This document shows positions 35,999-44,551 of a stretch of DNA of 64,000 nt, piece by piece. The stretch's first letter is position 1; the number at the start of each line of letters is the position of its first letter. The stretch spans positions 40,666-104,665 of the forward strand of contig NZ_JACSIT010000139.1 in assembly GCF_014349155.1 (NCBI RefSeq). The letters run 5' to 3'. The position numbers and the translations under genes were made by a program. The DNA comes from Neolewinella lacunae (GTDB lineage Bacteria; Bacteroidota; Bacteroidia; Chitinophagales; Saprospiraceae). The notes beneath the pieces are model-generated. The model saw only the letters and a list, made by a program, of their open reading frames with translations, had not been told where the DNA came from and did not search any database.

Positions 35999-37045
35999 TC
36001 AGTAGGCCGCTCGCAGCAAGTCTACGTACATCCGCCGGGCCTCTTCGATTTCGGCGACGTAGATGAACTCATCGGCGGTATGGCTGCGGGCGCTGTCACC
36101 CGGGCCGAGTTTCAGCGTAGGGAAAGGCAGCAGTGCCTGGTCGGAAAGCGTCGGTGAGCCATAGGTCTTGGCACCGGACCGCACCGCTAAGCCCGCCCGC
36201 ACCAAAGGATGCTCGGGTGCAATGGCACTGGACTGAAGGCGGAGGCTGCGCGGAGTAAGCACTGCCGAACGGCAAACCCCGCGCAACTCCTCAACGGCCT
36301 CCTCGTTGCGGTAGGCTTCGTTGACGCGTAAGTCGATTACAAAAGTGGCGCGGTCGGGGACCACATTGTGCTGGGTTCCCGCCTGCAGGACCGTGACGTT
36401 GGCGGAGGTGGGGCCCAGGAGCTGGCTGGGCCGCGGGAAGACGTGGTTGCGAATGGATTGGATGTCGTCCAGGGCCAGGTAAAGGGCGTTGATCCCTTCC
36501 TGCCGGGCGGCGTGACCGGAAACGCCCCGGCACTCGCCGTCAATCACTACCAGGCCGCGCTCGGCAATGGCGAGATCCAGCAAGGTGGGCTCCCCGACGA
36601 TGCCCGCCGTAATGGGGCCGAGCAGGGGCAGCAAGGCCGCTACGCCCCCCGCTCCACTGATTTCCTCTTCGGCGGTGGTGGCCAGCAGGAGGTTGCAACC
36701 GAGGCTGGGATCGTTTTCCAGCGCAACGAAAGCCGCAATGAGGGCCACCAACGCTCCCCCGGCATCGTTGCTGCCCAAGCCGTAAAGCTTGCCCCCTTCC
36801 AGGGTAGGTTGATACGGGTCGCGGGTGTAGCCAGCGGCGGGCTTCACGGTATCGTGGTGACTGTTGAGCAGGATCACCGGACGGCCCTCCACCCAGTTGC
36901 GGCTGCGCAGCCAAACGTTATTGCCGTGGCGTTGCGGTGCCAGCCCCCGCTCCCGCAGGAAGGCCTCGATCCGGTCCGCCGTCTGGTCTTCGGCCCGGGA
37001 AAGCGATGGCGTGGCAATCAGGGATTGAAGAAGTGCAAGGTACAT
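35999..37045 (-). CDS. M20 family metallo-hydrolase (acetylornithine/acetylcitrulline deacetylase-like)
   Basis: A 348-residue cytoplasmic zinc amidohydrolase. Seen: the first metal motif NSHHDTVKPAAGY (residues about 61-73), the second GLGSNDAGGALVALI (about 90) with the bridging Asp, catalytic and metal Glu pair ATTAEEEISGAGG (about 127), GEPT near 152, the dimerisation lid with SGHAARQEGINALYLALDDI, and a final metal His in SHTADEFIYVAEIEEA near the C-terminus. The sequence fits the ArgE/DapE branch. In many Bacteroidota the ArgE-like enzyme works on N-acetylcitrulline in arginine synthesis. No other arg genes are nearby, so the substrate is an inference from family. Confidence 0.85.
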   Translation of the reverse strand: MYLALLQSLIATPSLSRAEDQTADRIEAFLRERGLAPQRHGNNVWLRSRNWVEGRPVILLNSHHDTVKPAAGYTRDPYQPTLEGGKLYGLGSNDAGGALVALIAAFVALENDPSLGCNLLLATTAEEEISGAGGVAALLPLLGPITAGIVGEPTLLDLAIAERGLVVIDGECRGVSGHAARQEGINALYLALDDIQSIRNHVFPRPSQLLGPTSANVTVLQAGTQHNVVPDRATFVIDLRVNEAYRNEEAVEELRGVCRSAVLTPRSLRLQSSAIAPEHPLVRAGLAVRSGAKTYGSPTLSDQALLPFPTLKLGPGDSARSHTADEFIYVAEIEEARRMYVDLLRAAY

Positions 37046-37101
37046 GCGCAGGTTTTCGAAGAGGACACCGCTCGGCTTGAAAGGGCTTTCTCGGTAGGAG
37101 G

Positions 37102-37992
37102 CTACCGCTCCTTGCGCCTTTCGCCCGTCAGTTCGATGAAGCCCTGGATCTTGTCGTTCGGCACCGTCACGCTGAGGGTGTAGTGGGCGATCTTCCAGCC
37201 ATTAGGTCCACTGCGGCGGACCACTGCGGTGCCCCGGCACGGACCCATCCAGGTGTGCAGGAGTTCATCCCAGTAAGCCACCTGGTTGGCGGGGTCGTAA
37301 AAAACGTGACGCTCGGTGGCGTTGAAATCCCAGGCTTTGCCACGGGCGAAGTAAGGGGCGGCAAAGCCCAGGAACTCTTCCTTGGTCCAGTGTTCTCCCT
37401 TATCGGTCCCGATGTAAATCCCGTCATCTTCCATGGCGTCAAAGAACGTGGCGGAATCCGCCTGTGCGGCGGCCAGGTGCCAGCGGGTAGCCAGGGCATC
37501 GATGGCGTCGTGGGGCGACTGGTCGGAAACGGCTTCGCAATCTCCCGCTCCGTCGCGCCGCGTATCAGTGATGTGGAGGACGCGCCAACGGCCATCCGCG
37601 CCGTCTTTTACCAGCTGGAAGGCATTTACCCCGCAGTGGTGCATTGCTCCCTGGTACATAAAGACGTACGGTGTCCAGGCCGTGGACAAATGCCCGTCGG
37701 TGCGGACTTCGGTATAGTGCAGTTGTTCATCCAATGCACCTGCGGCCGCGCCCTTGATCCCCTTAAACCAACGCGTGATGCTTCCTTCAGAAACCACCGT
37801 GCTTCCGTCCGGCTTGGTCACCACCGAGTGCAGCGTGGCCGAGGGATGGAAATAGGCACGCAGGCCAGTGGTATCGGCCGCTTTCATGGCTGCGAAAATG
37901 GACGTGATGGTCGCCTGCGGCGAATGCGTTTCCTGAGCGCGGGCCGCCAGGGACAGGAGTAAGAGGGCGAAGAGAACAGCAATTTTGCGCAT
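37102..37992 (-). CDS. Secreted protein with two NTF2/SnoaL-like domains
   Basis: A 296-residue exported protein. Seen: signal peptide (AVLFALLLLSLAARAQ), a first NTF2-like domain (residues about 25-145: TITSIFAAMKAADTTGLRAYFHPSATL ... GRWRVLHITDTRR), and a second SnoaL_3-like one (about 160-290: ATRWHLAAAQADSATFFDAMEDDGIYIGTDKGEHWTKEEFLGFAAPYF ... WKIAHYTLSVTVPN). The function is unknown. A copy of the dispersed repeat encodes GAAAGA inside the first domain, at a position that looks like a loop. Confidence 0.8.
   Translation of the reverse strand: MRKIAVLFALLLLSLAARAQETHSPQATITSIFAAMKAADTTGLRAYFHPSATLHSVVTKPDGSTVVSEGSITRWFKGIKGAAAGALDEQLHYTEVRTDGHLSTAWTPYVFMYQGAMHHCGVNAFQLVKDGADGRWRVLHITDTRRDGAGDCEAVSDQSPHDAIDALATRWHLAAAQADSATFFDAMEDDGIYIGTDKGEHWTKEEFLGFAAPYFARGKAWDFNATERHVFYDPANQVAYWDELLHTWMGPCRGTAVVRRSGPNGWKIAHYTLSVTVPNDKIQGFIELTGERRKER
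37736..37751 (-). repeat. Dispersed 16-base repeat, exact copy (in CDS)
   Basis: An exact copy followed by GGG on its 5' side in gene sense. It encodes GAAAGA in the double-NTF2 protein, a different frame from the copies at 3176 and 25814. Confidence 0.8.
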
Positions 37993-38055
37993 AGCCGGGG
38001 GAATTTGCCGCTAAGTAAATCATTTTTTGGCTGGAGAGGTGCTCTCCAGCGGTCT

Positions 38056-39471
38056 TCAGGCCCCGGGCTGGCGCGTCAGCCACTCCACAAAAAGCCGCAT
38101 CCCGAAGCCCGTCGCCTGCCGGTCTTTGGCGTAGGGCCCTTGCTTGAGGGCAACCCCAGCGATGTCGAAGTGTACGTAGGCGGGGTGGTCTTGCGTGAAA
38201 AACTCGAGGAACTTGAAGGCGTCGATGGCTCCCGTAATGGGCCGCCCGGAGAAATTCTTAATGTCCGCCACGTCACTGTCCAGGGCTTCGCGGTATTCAT
38301 CCCAAACGGGCAGGGGCCAGACCCGCTCCGCACATTCTTCGCCAGCGGCGCGGAAGGCCGCCACCAGGTCTTCGTTTTTGCTCATCACGGCGGCGCATTC
38401 ATAGCCGAACGTCCGGACCGCACTGCCCGTCAGGGTGGCCACATCAATCAGCGTACTGGGCGCGTAATGGCGCAGGGCGTAGCTCAGGCCATCACTCATC
38501 ACCAGGCGGCCTTCGGCGTCGGTATCGATGATCTCGATGGTTTTGCCCGAGTGGCCGGTAATGACGTCGGAGGGTTTGATGCTCAGGGCGTCGACGCTGT
38601 TGTCGGTGCTGGGGACGATGCCCACCAGGTGCACGGGTAACTGCAGCCGGGCCGCAGCTTCCAGGGCCCCGAAAGTGGCCGCCGCCCCGCCCATGTCGGA
38701 TTTCATCAGGTGCAGGTTGGCGCTGGGCTTGATGCTTAATCCGCCCGTATCGAAGGTGATGCCCTTTCCGATGATGGCCGTGGGTCCGTCGGTAGCCGCA
38801 CCCGGACCCCGGTATTCCATGACGATGAGGCGGGCGGGGTCTTCGCTGCCGCGGTTGACGGCCAGCAGGGCCCCGAGGCCTTCCGCCGCGCATTCTTTTT
38901 CGTCCAGCACCTTTACCTGGTAGCCGTAGCGCTGGCCGGAATCCTCTGCCCAGGCCGCCAGGTACTGCGGACGTTTAACGTTGGCCGGTGCATCCACCAG
39001 GGCCATGATCCGCATTTGCACTTCGGCCAAAACAATTTCCCGCTGGCTGAGCCGAAAGAGGTTGTGCGCTGCCGCATCCGTGATGTGGTCGGGGACGGCC
39101 CGCGGCAATCGGATACCCGCCCCGGCGGCAGCGAGAGGGTGCGCCTCCTGGGTGGTCTTGAGTTGATCGGAGCGGTAAGTACCCAGCAACAGGCCACCCA
39201 GAAAAGCGGCTGTGAGGGCGTCGCTGCCCGTTTCATTGAGCAAATGCACGTGGGTGCGCAGCTGCTTGGCTTCGTGGTGGCTCAGGCGGCGGGCGAGGTC
39301 GCGCACTTTCGCCGCAGTGGGTGCTTCGGGCAGGCGCACCAGAAAGCCATCGGGGTCCAGCGACCGCAGGTATTTCCCCGGTGCCAGAATGCCTTCCAGC
39401 TCCGGATCATCGTCCCGAAAAAAACGGAGCGTAGTGGTTTCAGCGGGAAGGGAATGGTTGATGAATTGCAT
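38056..39471 (-). CDS. M17 family leucyl aminopeptidase
   Basis: A 471-residue cytoplasmic aminopeptidase that removes N-terminal residues from peptides. Seen: a diverged N-terminal domain and the M17 catalytic domain from about residue 170, with the metal-binding Lys/Asp block AIIGKGITFDTGGLSIKP, then MKSDMGGAA, AIDVLSIKPSDVITGHSGKTIEI-type residues and the signature DTDAEGRLVMSDGLSYA. In the textbook signature the first position is Asn (NTDAEGRL), while here it is Asp; the metal ligands themselves are kept. The C-terminus carries FSGRPITGAIDAFKFLEFF and WVH-like YVHFDIAG as expected. It is 46 bases upstream of the next minus-strand gene's end, consistent with cotranscription with mltG. Confidence 0.9.
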   Translation of the reverse strand: MQFINHSLPAETTTLRFFRDDDPELEGILAPGKYLRSLDPDGFLVRLPEAPTAAKVRDLARRLSHHEAKQLRTHVHLLNETGSDALTAAFLGGLLLGTYRSDQLKTTQEAHPLAAAGAGIRLPRAVPDHITDAAAHNLFRLSQREIVLAEVQMRIMALVDAPANVKRPQYLAAWAEDSGQRYGYQVKVLDEKECAAEGLGALLAVNRGSEDPARLIVMEYRGPGAATDGPTAIIGKGITFDTGGLSIKPSANLHLMKSDMGGAAATFGALEAAARLQLPVHLVGIVPSTDNSVDALSIKPSDVITGHSGKTIEIIDTDAEGRLVMSDGLSYALRHYAPSTLIDVATLTGSAVRTFGYECAAVMSKNEDLVAAFRAAGEECAERVWPLPVWDEYREALDSDVADIKNFSGRPITGAIDAFKFLEFFTQDHPAYVHFDIAGVALKQGPYAKDRQATGFGMRLFVEWLTRQPGA

Positions 39472-39516
39472 GCGGACTAGGGGTATCAGAAAATGGTTTT
39501 TAGGGGGAGGGAGGGA

Positions 39517-40542
39517 CTAGCGCAGTCCCCGCGACTTCAGGTTGGCAACGTATACCGCGATGTTGCGGGTGTGGCCGGCCATCGTGCTGGCAAAGTTATG
39601 CTCTCCGCTGTTGTCGCCCCGGGCGCACATAAAGATGTAATCGTGCTTTTCGGGGTTCAAAACCCCGTCGATGCTCCCTACGCTGGGCATGGTAATCGGC
39701 CCCGGCGGCAGGCCAGTGTGGAGATAGGTATTGTAGGGGCTCTCGAAACTGGTGTGCGAGTAGAGGACGCGGGTGGTGAGAAAATCCCGCGTGGCAAAAA
39801 CGGCGGTGGGGTCCGCTTCCAGGCGCATCCCCTGCCGCAGGCGGTTGAGGTAGAGGCCGGCCACGCGGGGCTGCTCGTGGGCCACCAGGCTTTCCTTTTC
39901 GACGATACTGGCCAGGATGTACACTTCGGTGGGCGTCATCCCCAGGGCCTTGGCTTTTTCACGGCGGCCCTCCGCGTCCCAGAAGCGCTGGTGTTCTTTG
40001 ACCATGCGTTCCATAAACTGCCGGGGGGTGGCGTCCCAGTACATCTCGTAGGTGTTGGGGATGAAGAGGGTCTGGAGCGTCTCGCGCGTGTAGCCCAGGC
40101 TTTTGATGTAGTCCTGGTCTTGAAACAGACGGACGAAAGCCAGGCTATCCCCTTCGAGAAAGCGGGCGACCTTAGCGGCTACGTTTTCGGGCTCCCGTTC
40201 GGTGGTCAGGACGACTTTAACGGCCTCCCGGCTGCCGCTGCGGAGTTTGCGGAGTAAGTCGATGTACCCCATGCCGGGCTCCAGGCGGTACCGACCGGCC
40301 CGCATAACGGGTTTGCGGTAGGCCATCCGCTCGGCCAGCGGGTCAAACAGGGCACGGTCTGGCCGCACCCCAATGGCCGCCAGCGAATCCAGCACCTGCT
40401 CGTAAGTCGCTCCCGTCGGGATGGTCACCACGGGATTTTGCAAATCATTGGGCACCACCGGCGCCAGCATCAAGCGGTAGTAGACGTAGCCGGCAATGAC
40501 GGTGCCGAGGATCACCAGGGCCAGAAGGATTTTTTTCAACAT
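39517..40542 (-). CDS. mltG: Endolytic transglycosylase MltG
   Basis: A 341-residue inner-membrane enzyme (YceG family) that cuts nascent glycan strands and so sets their length. Seen: a single N-terminal membrane helix (KKILLALVILGTVIAGYVYY), a LysM-like segment (VVTIPTGATYEQVLDSLAAIGV), and the catalytic domain with EVYILASIVEKESLVAHEQPRVAGLYLNRLRQGMRLEADPT. The Glu of IVEKES is the catalytic residue. Later motifs are SPYNTYLHTGLPPGPI and HDYIFMCA. The start MLKKILL at 40542 is chosen over an upstream ATG that would add 129 low-complexity residues without family similarity. Confidence 0.93.
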   Translation of the reverse strand: MLKKILLALVILGTVIAGYVYYRLMLAPVVPNDLQNPVVTIPTGATYEQVLDSLAAIGVRPDRALFDPLAERMAYRKPVMRAGRYRLEPGMGYIDLLRKLRSGSREAVKVVLTTEREPENVAAKVARFLEGDSLAFVRLFQDQDYIKSLGYTRETLQTLFIPNTYEMYWDATPRQFMERMVKEHQRFWDAEGRREKAKALGMTPTEVYILASIVEKESLVAHEQPRVAGLYLNRLRQGMRLEADPTAVFATRDFLTTRVLYSHTSFESPYNTYLHTGLPPGPITMPSVGSIDGVLNPEKHDYIFMCARGDNSGEHNFASTMAGHTRNIAVYVANLKSRGLR

Positions 40543-40658
40543 CGTTTTAGTCTTTGGGGGCTTTCGCCTAACGTGAACGCACCGGCCAGCAAAATTATGG
40601 AGTGGCGGAAGAAATAATCCCGGGAGGGCGGGGGCAGGCTTGCCGCCCGGTCCGCACC

Positions 40659-41480
40659 TCAGTACTGTTCCTGGGGCCCGGGGAAGTCTTTGGCCTTCAC
40701 GTCGTTGACGTAGCGCTCGGTGGCGTCCTGGATCACGTCGAAGAGCTCGGCGTAGCGGCGCAGGAAGCGGGGGTGGAAGTCTTTGGTGAGCCCCAGCAGG
40801 TCGTGCGTCACCAGCACCTGCCCGTCGCAGTCCACTCCGCCACCGATGCCGATGGTGGGGATGGCCAGGGCCTGGCTGACTTTGCCAGCCAGGTGGGCGG
40901 GGATTTTTTCGAGGACCAGGCTGAAGCACCCCAGTTCCTGCAGCAGGATGGCGTCTTGCAACAGGCGCTCCGCCTCGGCCTCTTCTTTGGCGCGGACGGT
41001 ATAGGTGCCGAATTTGTAGATCGACTGCGGCGTCAGGCCCAGGTGCCCCATCACGGGAATGCCCGCAGAGAGGATGCGCTTGATGCTGTCGGCCACCTCG
41101 GCACCTCCTTCCAGTTTTACCCCGTGGCCACCGCTTTCCTTCATGATGCGGATGGCGGAGCTGAGGGCAATCTTGCTGTCGCCCTGGTAACTGCCGAAGG
41201 GCAAATCTACGATCACCAGGGCCCGGTTGACCGCCCGGACCACGCTGCTGGCGTGGTAGATCATCTGGTCCAGGGTAATCGGCAGGGTCGTTTCGTGGCC
41301 GGCCATGACGTTGCTGGCCGAGTCGCCCACCAGCAGTACGTCGGCCCCGCCGGCGTCGAGTATCTTGGCCATGGAATAGTCGTAGGCCGTCAGCATGGCG
41401 ATTTTCTCGCCGGCTTCTTTCATGGCACGCAGGGTACTTACCGTGACCCGTTTCGCATCGATTTTCTTGTTTACGCTCAT
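40659..41480 (-). CDS. panB: 3-methyl-2-oxobutanoate hydroxymethyltransferase
   Basis: A 273-residue cytoplasmic enzyme that makes ketopantoate from alpha-ketoisovalerate and methylene-tetrahydrofolate, the first committed step of pantothenate and CoA synthesis. Seen: the barrel start [46 protein letters not shown] with the metal Asp, [18 protein letters not shown]-type motif [33 protein letters not shown], and the catalytic Glu region [44 protein letters not shown]. The start MSVNKKI at 41480 is used; eight more codons lie upstream. Apart from metF at 20 kb, no folate or pantothenate gene is nearby. Confidence 0.95.
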   Translation of the reverse strand: MSVNKKIDAKRVTVSTLRAMKEAGEKIAMLTAYDYSMAKILDAGGADVLLVGDSASNVMAGHETTLPITLDQMIYHASSVVRAVNRALVIVDLPFGSYQGDSKIALSSAIRIMKESGGHGVKLEGGAEVADSIKRILSAGIPVMGHLGLTPQSIYKFGTYTVRAKEEAEAERLLQDAILLQELGCFSLVLEKIPAHLAGKVSQALAIPTIGIGGGVDCDGQVLVTHDLLGLTKDFHPRFLRRYAELFDVIQDATERYVNDVKAKDFPGPQEQY

Positions 41481-41514
41481 GGCCGCGAAGATAGGCCTAA
41501 TCAAGGGTTATTGG

Positions 41515-41530
41515 GCGCGGTCGCAGGTGC
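41515..41530 (+). repeat. Dispersed 16-base repeat, one mismatch (intergenic)
   Basis: GCGCGGTCGCAGGTGC followed by AGGGGGAAGGGACGGGGAGC and GGGGCAACGGCC, the fullest copy of the extended element, in the panB/sigma-factor divergent gap. Confidence 0.75.
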
Positions 41531-41609
41531 AGGGGGAAGGGACGGGGAGCGAGGGGCAACGGCCAGCAAAAAAAATCGTCCTTGCTGTAACATTTACCGG
41601 CCGGCCAAC

Positions 41610-42131
41610 GTGACCAGTGCAAAGCTCCCACTTTTGGACCACTTCACCCACCTCATCCATTCGGTTCGCGACCGACTTTACCGGCTAGCCCTCCGGGTGG
41701 TCAATGACGCCGACGAAGCCCAGGACGTGGTGCAAGACGTCTTAGTCAAAAGCTGGAACAAACGCGAGGAGATTGCCCGGCTCGATAATCCCCCGGCCTG
41801 GCTGATGCGGATGACCCAGCACCAGGCGATTGATCGGCTCCGCGCGGGCCAGGTGCGCAGCGCCCGGGAACGGGAAGCGGCTGGCCCCGACCTCGATCCC
41901 CGCACGCCCTACCGCCTGGCCGCCTCCAGCGATAGCCTGAGCCACATCCACCGGATCATCCAGCAGTTGCCGACCGACCAACGCACCGTCCTTCACCTCC
42001 GCGAAGTGGAGGGCATGGAATACCGGGAAATTGCCGAAGTGACCCGCCTGAGCCCCGAGCAGGTCAAAGTTTATCTCCACCGCGGCCGCACCAGGCTCCG
42101 TACCCTTTTACGCCAAGAAAACATCGCTTAA
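41610..42131 (+). CDS. ECF-type RNA polymerase sigma-70 family factor
   Basis: A sigma factor of about 173 residues. Seen: region 2 (LIHSVRDRLYRLALRVVNDADEAQDVVQDVLVKSWNKREEI, residues about 13-53, then NPPAWLMRMTQHQAIDRLRAGQ), a linker, and region 4 (IIQQLPTDQRTVLHLREVEGMEYREIAEVTRLSPEQVKVYLHRGRTRLRTLL, about 115-167). No ATG lies near the conserved N-terminus, so a GTG start at 41610 is proposed; a TTG at 41631 is possible. The gene opens an operon with an anti-sigma-like membrane protein (two bases later) and two DUF4252 genes, an arrangement I associate with Bacteroidota. Confidence 0.9.
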   Translation: MTSAKLPLLDHFTHLIHSVRDRLYRLALRVVNDADEAQDVVQDVLVKSWNKREEIARLDNPPAWLMRMTQHQAIDRLRAGQVRSAREREAAGPDLDPRTPYRLAASSDSLSHIHRIIQQLPTDQRTVLHLREVEGMEYREIAEVTRLSPEQVKVYLHRGRTRLRTLLRQENIA

Positions 42132-42133
42132 TT

Positions 42134-42595
42134 ATGACCTCTGCCCAAGCCTCCGCCCTCCTGGACCGCTACTTTGCCGGGGAAAGCACCCTGGCCGAAG
42201 AAGCGCAACTCCGCCACTACTTCTGCGCCGGGGACGTTGACCCCGACCTGGCCCACTACGCCCCCCTGTTTGCCTACTGGACGGCGGCCAGTGACGTTAC
42301 CGCGCCACGGAAGTCCCGGCCCGCCCGCCGCCTGCCCCTGCGCTGGCTCGCCGCCGTTGCCGTCGCCCTGGCCCTGGTCTTAGTGGCCAACGGCTGGCAA
42401 CGCCCCACCCAGCCCCTCAGTGCTTTCCCCATCGCCGAAGCCAAGCCGGTAGACTGGAGCAAGTACGAGATAACCGACCAAAAAGAAGCCTACCGCGTAC
42501 TCCGCGCCGCCCTCAAAACGGCCAGCACCGAACTCAACCGTGGCCCCCGCATCACCGTCCGGGAACTTCGCCAGGCAACTGAAGCCCTGCGTTGA
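42134..42595 (+). CDS. Single-pass membrane protein, probable anti-sigma factor
   Basis: A 153-residue protein. Seen: an N-terminal cytosolic segment (ASALLDRYFAGESTLAEEAQLRHYFCAGDVDPDLAHY) resembling the zinc-less anti-sigma helical domain, one membrane helix (LRWLAAVAVALALVLVAN, residues about 67-84) after a basic stretch, and a C-terminal part of about 65 residues. The ATG starts two bases after the sigma-factor stop, so translation is likely coupled. The role as anti-sigma factor is inference from position and topology. Confidence 0.7.
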   Translation: MTSAQASALLDRYFAGESTLAEEAQLRHYFCAGDVDPDLAHYAPLFAYWTAASDVTAPRKSRPARRLPLRWLAAVAVALALVLVANGWQRPTQPLSAFPIAEAKPVDWSKYEITDQKEAYRVLRAALKTASTELNRGPRITVRELRQATEALR

Positions 42596-42638
42596 GCTTT
42601 CCCAACCTTTTCTCCCACTCCTTTAATTATCAACAACC

Positions 42639-43145
42639 GTGAAATACCTCCTCCTCCCCCTGCTCTTCGTCTTTTACCTCGCACCTGCGACCGCGCAAAA
42701 ATTGCCCCAAGACGCCATCTCGACCTACTTCAGCGAATACGTCGATGACCAAAATTTTTCCGCCGTCTACGTCAGCGGTAAAATCTTCCAACTCTTCCGC
42801 GATGCCGATCTTGATCTCGATGATCTCGACGAAGCGGAAGTCAAGGCCATCCTCGAAGTGGTCCAGGACATCCAGGGCATCCGCGTACTGCATACCGATG
42901 TGAACGCCACCGCCCTGTGGAAAGAGGCTAAAAACCGGATCCCGACGGACCGCTACGAGCTCCTTTTTAAGGTCCGGACGAAAGACGGCGACAACGTCGA
43001 GGCCTTCATTCAAGACGAAAAAGCCGTCATCAGCGAACTGTTTTTGCTGGTGGGCGCGGCCGATAATTTTGCCATGCTCAGCTTCATCGGCCGGGTGGAC
43101 CTGACGAAACTGTCCCAACTCCAAAAAGCCTTGGATAACGAGTAG
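42639..43145 (+). CDS. DUF4252 family secreted protein (first copy)
   Basis: A 168-residue exported protein with a signal peptide (KYLLLPLLFVFYLAPATAQ) and a DUF4252 body (FSAVYVSGKIFQLFRDADLDLDDLDEAEVKAILEVVQDIQGIRVL ... YELLFKVRTKDGDNVEAFIQDEKAVISELFLLVGAADNFAMLSFIGRVDLTKLSQL). A GTG start at 42639 is used because no ATG precedes the signal peptide. A copy of the dispersed repeat encodes APATA, right at the signal cleavage region. The family's role is unknown; position suggests a link to envelope stress sensed by the sigma/anti-sigma pair. Confidence 0.85.
   Translation: MKYLLLPLLFVFYLAPATAQKLPQDAISTYFSEYVDDQNFSAVYVSGKIFQLFRDADLDLDDLDEAEVKAILEVVQDIQGIRVLHTDVNATALWKEAKNRIPTDRYELLFKVRTKDGDNVEAFIQDEKAVISELFLLVGAADNFAMLSFIGRVDLTKLSQLQKALDNE
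42681..42696 (-). repeat. Dispersed 16-base repeat, one mismatch (in CDS)
   Basis: On the plus strand GCACCTGCGACCGCGC; it encodes the end of the DUF4252 signal peptide (LAPATAQ). Confidence 0.65.
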
Positions 43146-43151
43146 TATGCA

Positions 43152-43182
43152 GCGGAGCGCCAGGCTAGGGCCGGCGCTCCGC
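43152..43182 (+). other. Stem-loop between the two DUF4252 genes
   Basis: A perfect 10-bp stem (43152-43161 with 43173-43182) begins six bases after the first DUF4252 stop. It has no T tract, so mRNA stabilisation or partial attenuation is more likely than termination. Confidence 0.6.
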
Positions 43183-43226
43183 AACTGCTTTGCCCCCCAT
43201 TTCTGCTAATCACAAACTCCTTTGTT

Positions 43227-43760
43227 ATGTTCAGAACCTTACTTATTTTGCTTTGCCTCGGCGCCTTGCCTTCCATTCTTCCGGCCCAGAACCCTGTGGT
43301 GCGTGACTTCATCCGGCAGCACCGCAAAGGCGGCGAGAACATTGCCGTACGCGTCCCTGGCTGGCTCATCAGCCTGGCCAGCGACATCGGCGACCTGGCC
43401 ACCGACGAGCCCGAGGAGGAACTCATCTTCGCGCTCGCCCAGGAATTCGGCACCACCCGCCTGCTGACGTTTAATACCCGGGATTTTGCTACGGACCGCG
43501 ACGTGACCAAGCTTTTACACGATCTTGAAAGCGACTACGCCTACGAGCGCTGGGCCAGCTTCCGGGGTCCGGAGGGCGAACGCGTCCAGCTTACGGTCAG
43601 GATGGACGACGAGGTGATCAGTGAAATTGTCGCCATCGTCTCCGATCCTTCGGAGGAACGCACCTTTTTTGCCCACTCCCGCACCGACCTGACTGCCGAG
43701 GAACTGGGCCATATCCTCAATCGGCTGATGGCCGAAGAAGACACTACGGGAATAGATTAA
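43227..43760 (+). CDS. DUF4252 family secreted protein (second copy)
   Basis: A 177-residue exported protein. Seen: signal peptide (LLILLCLGALPSILPAQ) and a diverged DUF4252 body (GGENIAVRVPGWLISLASDIGDL ... VTKLLHDLESDYAYERWASFRGPEGERVQLTVRMDDEVISEIVAIVSD). A C-terminal DLTAEELGHILNRLM parallels the DLTKLSQLQKAL end of the first copy. The two are a tandem duplication with low identity. It is the last gene of the sigma-factor operon. Confidence 0.8.
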   Translation: MFRTLLILLCLGALPSILPAQNPVVRDFIRQHRKGGENIAVRVPGWLISLASDIGDLATDEPEEELIFALAQEFGTTRLLTFNTRDFATDRDVTKLLHDLESDYAYERWASFRGPEGERVQLTVRMDDEVISEIVAIVSDPSEERTFFAHSRTDLTAEELGHILNRLMAEEDTTGID

Positions 43761-43867
43761 GGATTCCCCAACCGCGTTTGAACTTTCTGCCCCGGTCCTG
43801 ACTTTTGTTGGGGTTGGGCCGCGTGCTTGTGCCGTGCCCGCAACTTCCTCTTTTTCCTCCTCCCGCT

Positions 43868-44551
43868 ATGGCCCAGATTAAGCCCGCTACCCTCACTTTT
43901 CTGCGCGAACTCGCTGCGAACAACAACCGTGAATGGTTTCAGGATCATAAAAAAGCCTACGACGCGGCCCGGGCCAACGTGGCGGAATTTGCCCAGGCGC
44001 TGCTGGACCGCCTGGCCCAGAGCGACGTGCTGGAGACGGCGGACGGAAAAAAATCGATGTTCCGCATTTACCGGGACGTGCGTTTCAGCAAAAACAAGGA
44101 CCCGTATAAGACTACGCTTTCGGGTTACTTCGTCCGGGATGGCAAGTTGCGCCGGGGTGGGTACTACTACCAATTCTCGCCGGCGGAGTCCATCGTGGGA
44201 GGTGGTTTTTACGATATGGAGAGCCACGACCTGAAGCGGGTCCGGGAGGAATTGGCCGTGGATGGCGGCCCGCTGCGGGCAATCATGGCGAATAAGGACT
44301 TCGTGCGGATTTTCGGCGAGATGCGGGGCGAAAAGCTGAAGACGGCACCGCAGGGCTACGACAAAGCCCACCCCAACATTGATTTGCTGCGCTTCAAGCA
44401 GTTTTACGCCATGCGCGAGTTCACGGAAAAGGAAGTGCTTTCGGCGGGCCTGCTCGATTTGAGCCACGAGGCGCTGCTGGCATTGCGGCCGTTTTTTGAC
44501 TACTTCACGGAAGTTCTCACCACCGACGCCAATGGCGAACTCATCGTTTGA
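43868..44551 (+). CDS. DUF2461 family protein
   Basis: A 227-residue cytoplasmic protein of the DUF2461 (TIGR02453) family. Seen: the hallmark N-terminus TLTFLRELAANNNREWFQDHKKAYDAARANV, then MFRIYRDVRFSKNKDPYKTTLSGYF, GGYYYQFSPAESIVGGGFYDMESHDLKRVREEL and a C-terminal LRPFFDYF. The biochemical function is unknown. The start ATG at 43868 is chosen from this N-terminal similarity. It overlaps the SET-domain gene by one base (TGATG), so the two are translationally coupled. Confidence 0.88.
   Translation: MAQIKPATLTFLRELAANNNREWFQDHKKAYDAARANVAEFAQALLDRLAQSDVLETADGKKSMFRIYRDVRFSKNKDPYKTTLSGYFVRDGKLRRGGYYYQFSPAESIVGGGFYDMESHDLKRVREELAVDGGPLRAIMANKDFVRIFGEMRGEKLKTAPQGYDKAHPNIDLLRFKQFYAMREFTEKEVLSAGLLDLSHEALLALRPFFDYFTEVLTTDANGELIV

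Noticed and set aside
40543-40929. A 129-residue N-terminal extension of MltG
   Set aside because: The extension is Pro/Arg-rich shadow sequence overlapping panB on the same strand in another frame, while the inner start opens a typical membrane anchor.
40602-41609. A 336-residue N-terminal extension of the sigma factor
   Set aside because: The open frame is antisense to panB and unlike any sigma-factor region; the family similarity begins after the proposed GTG.
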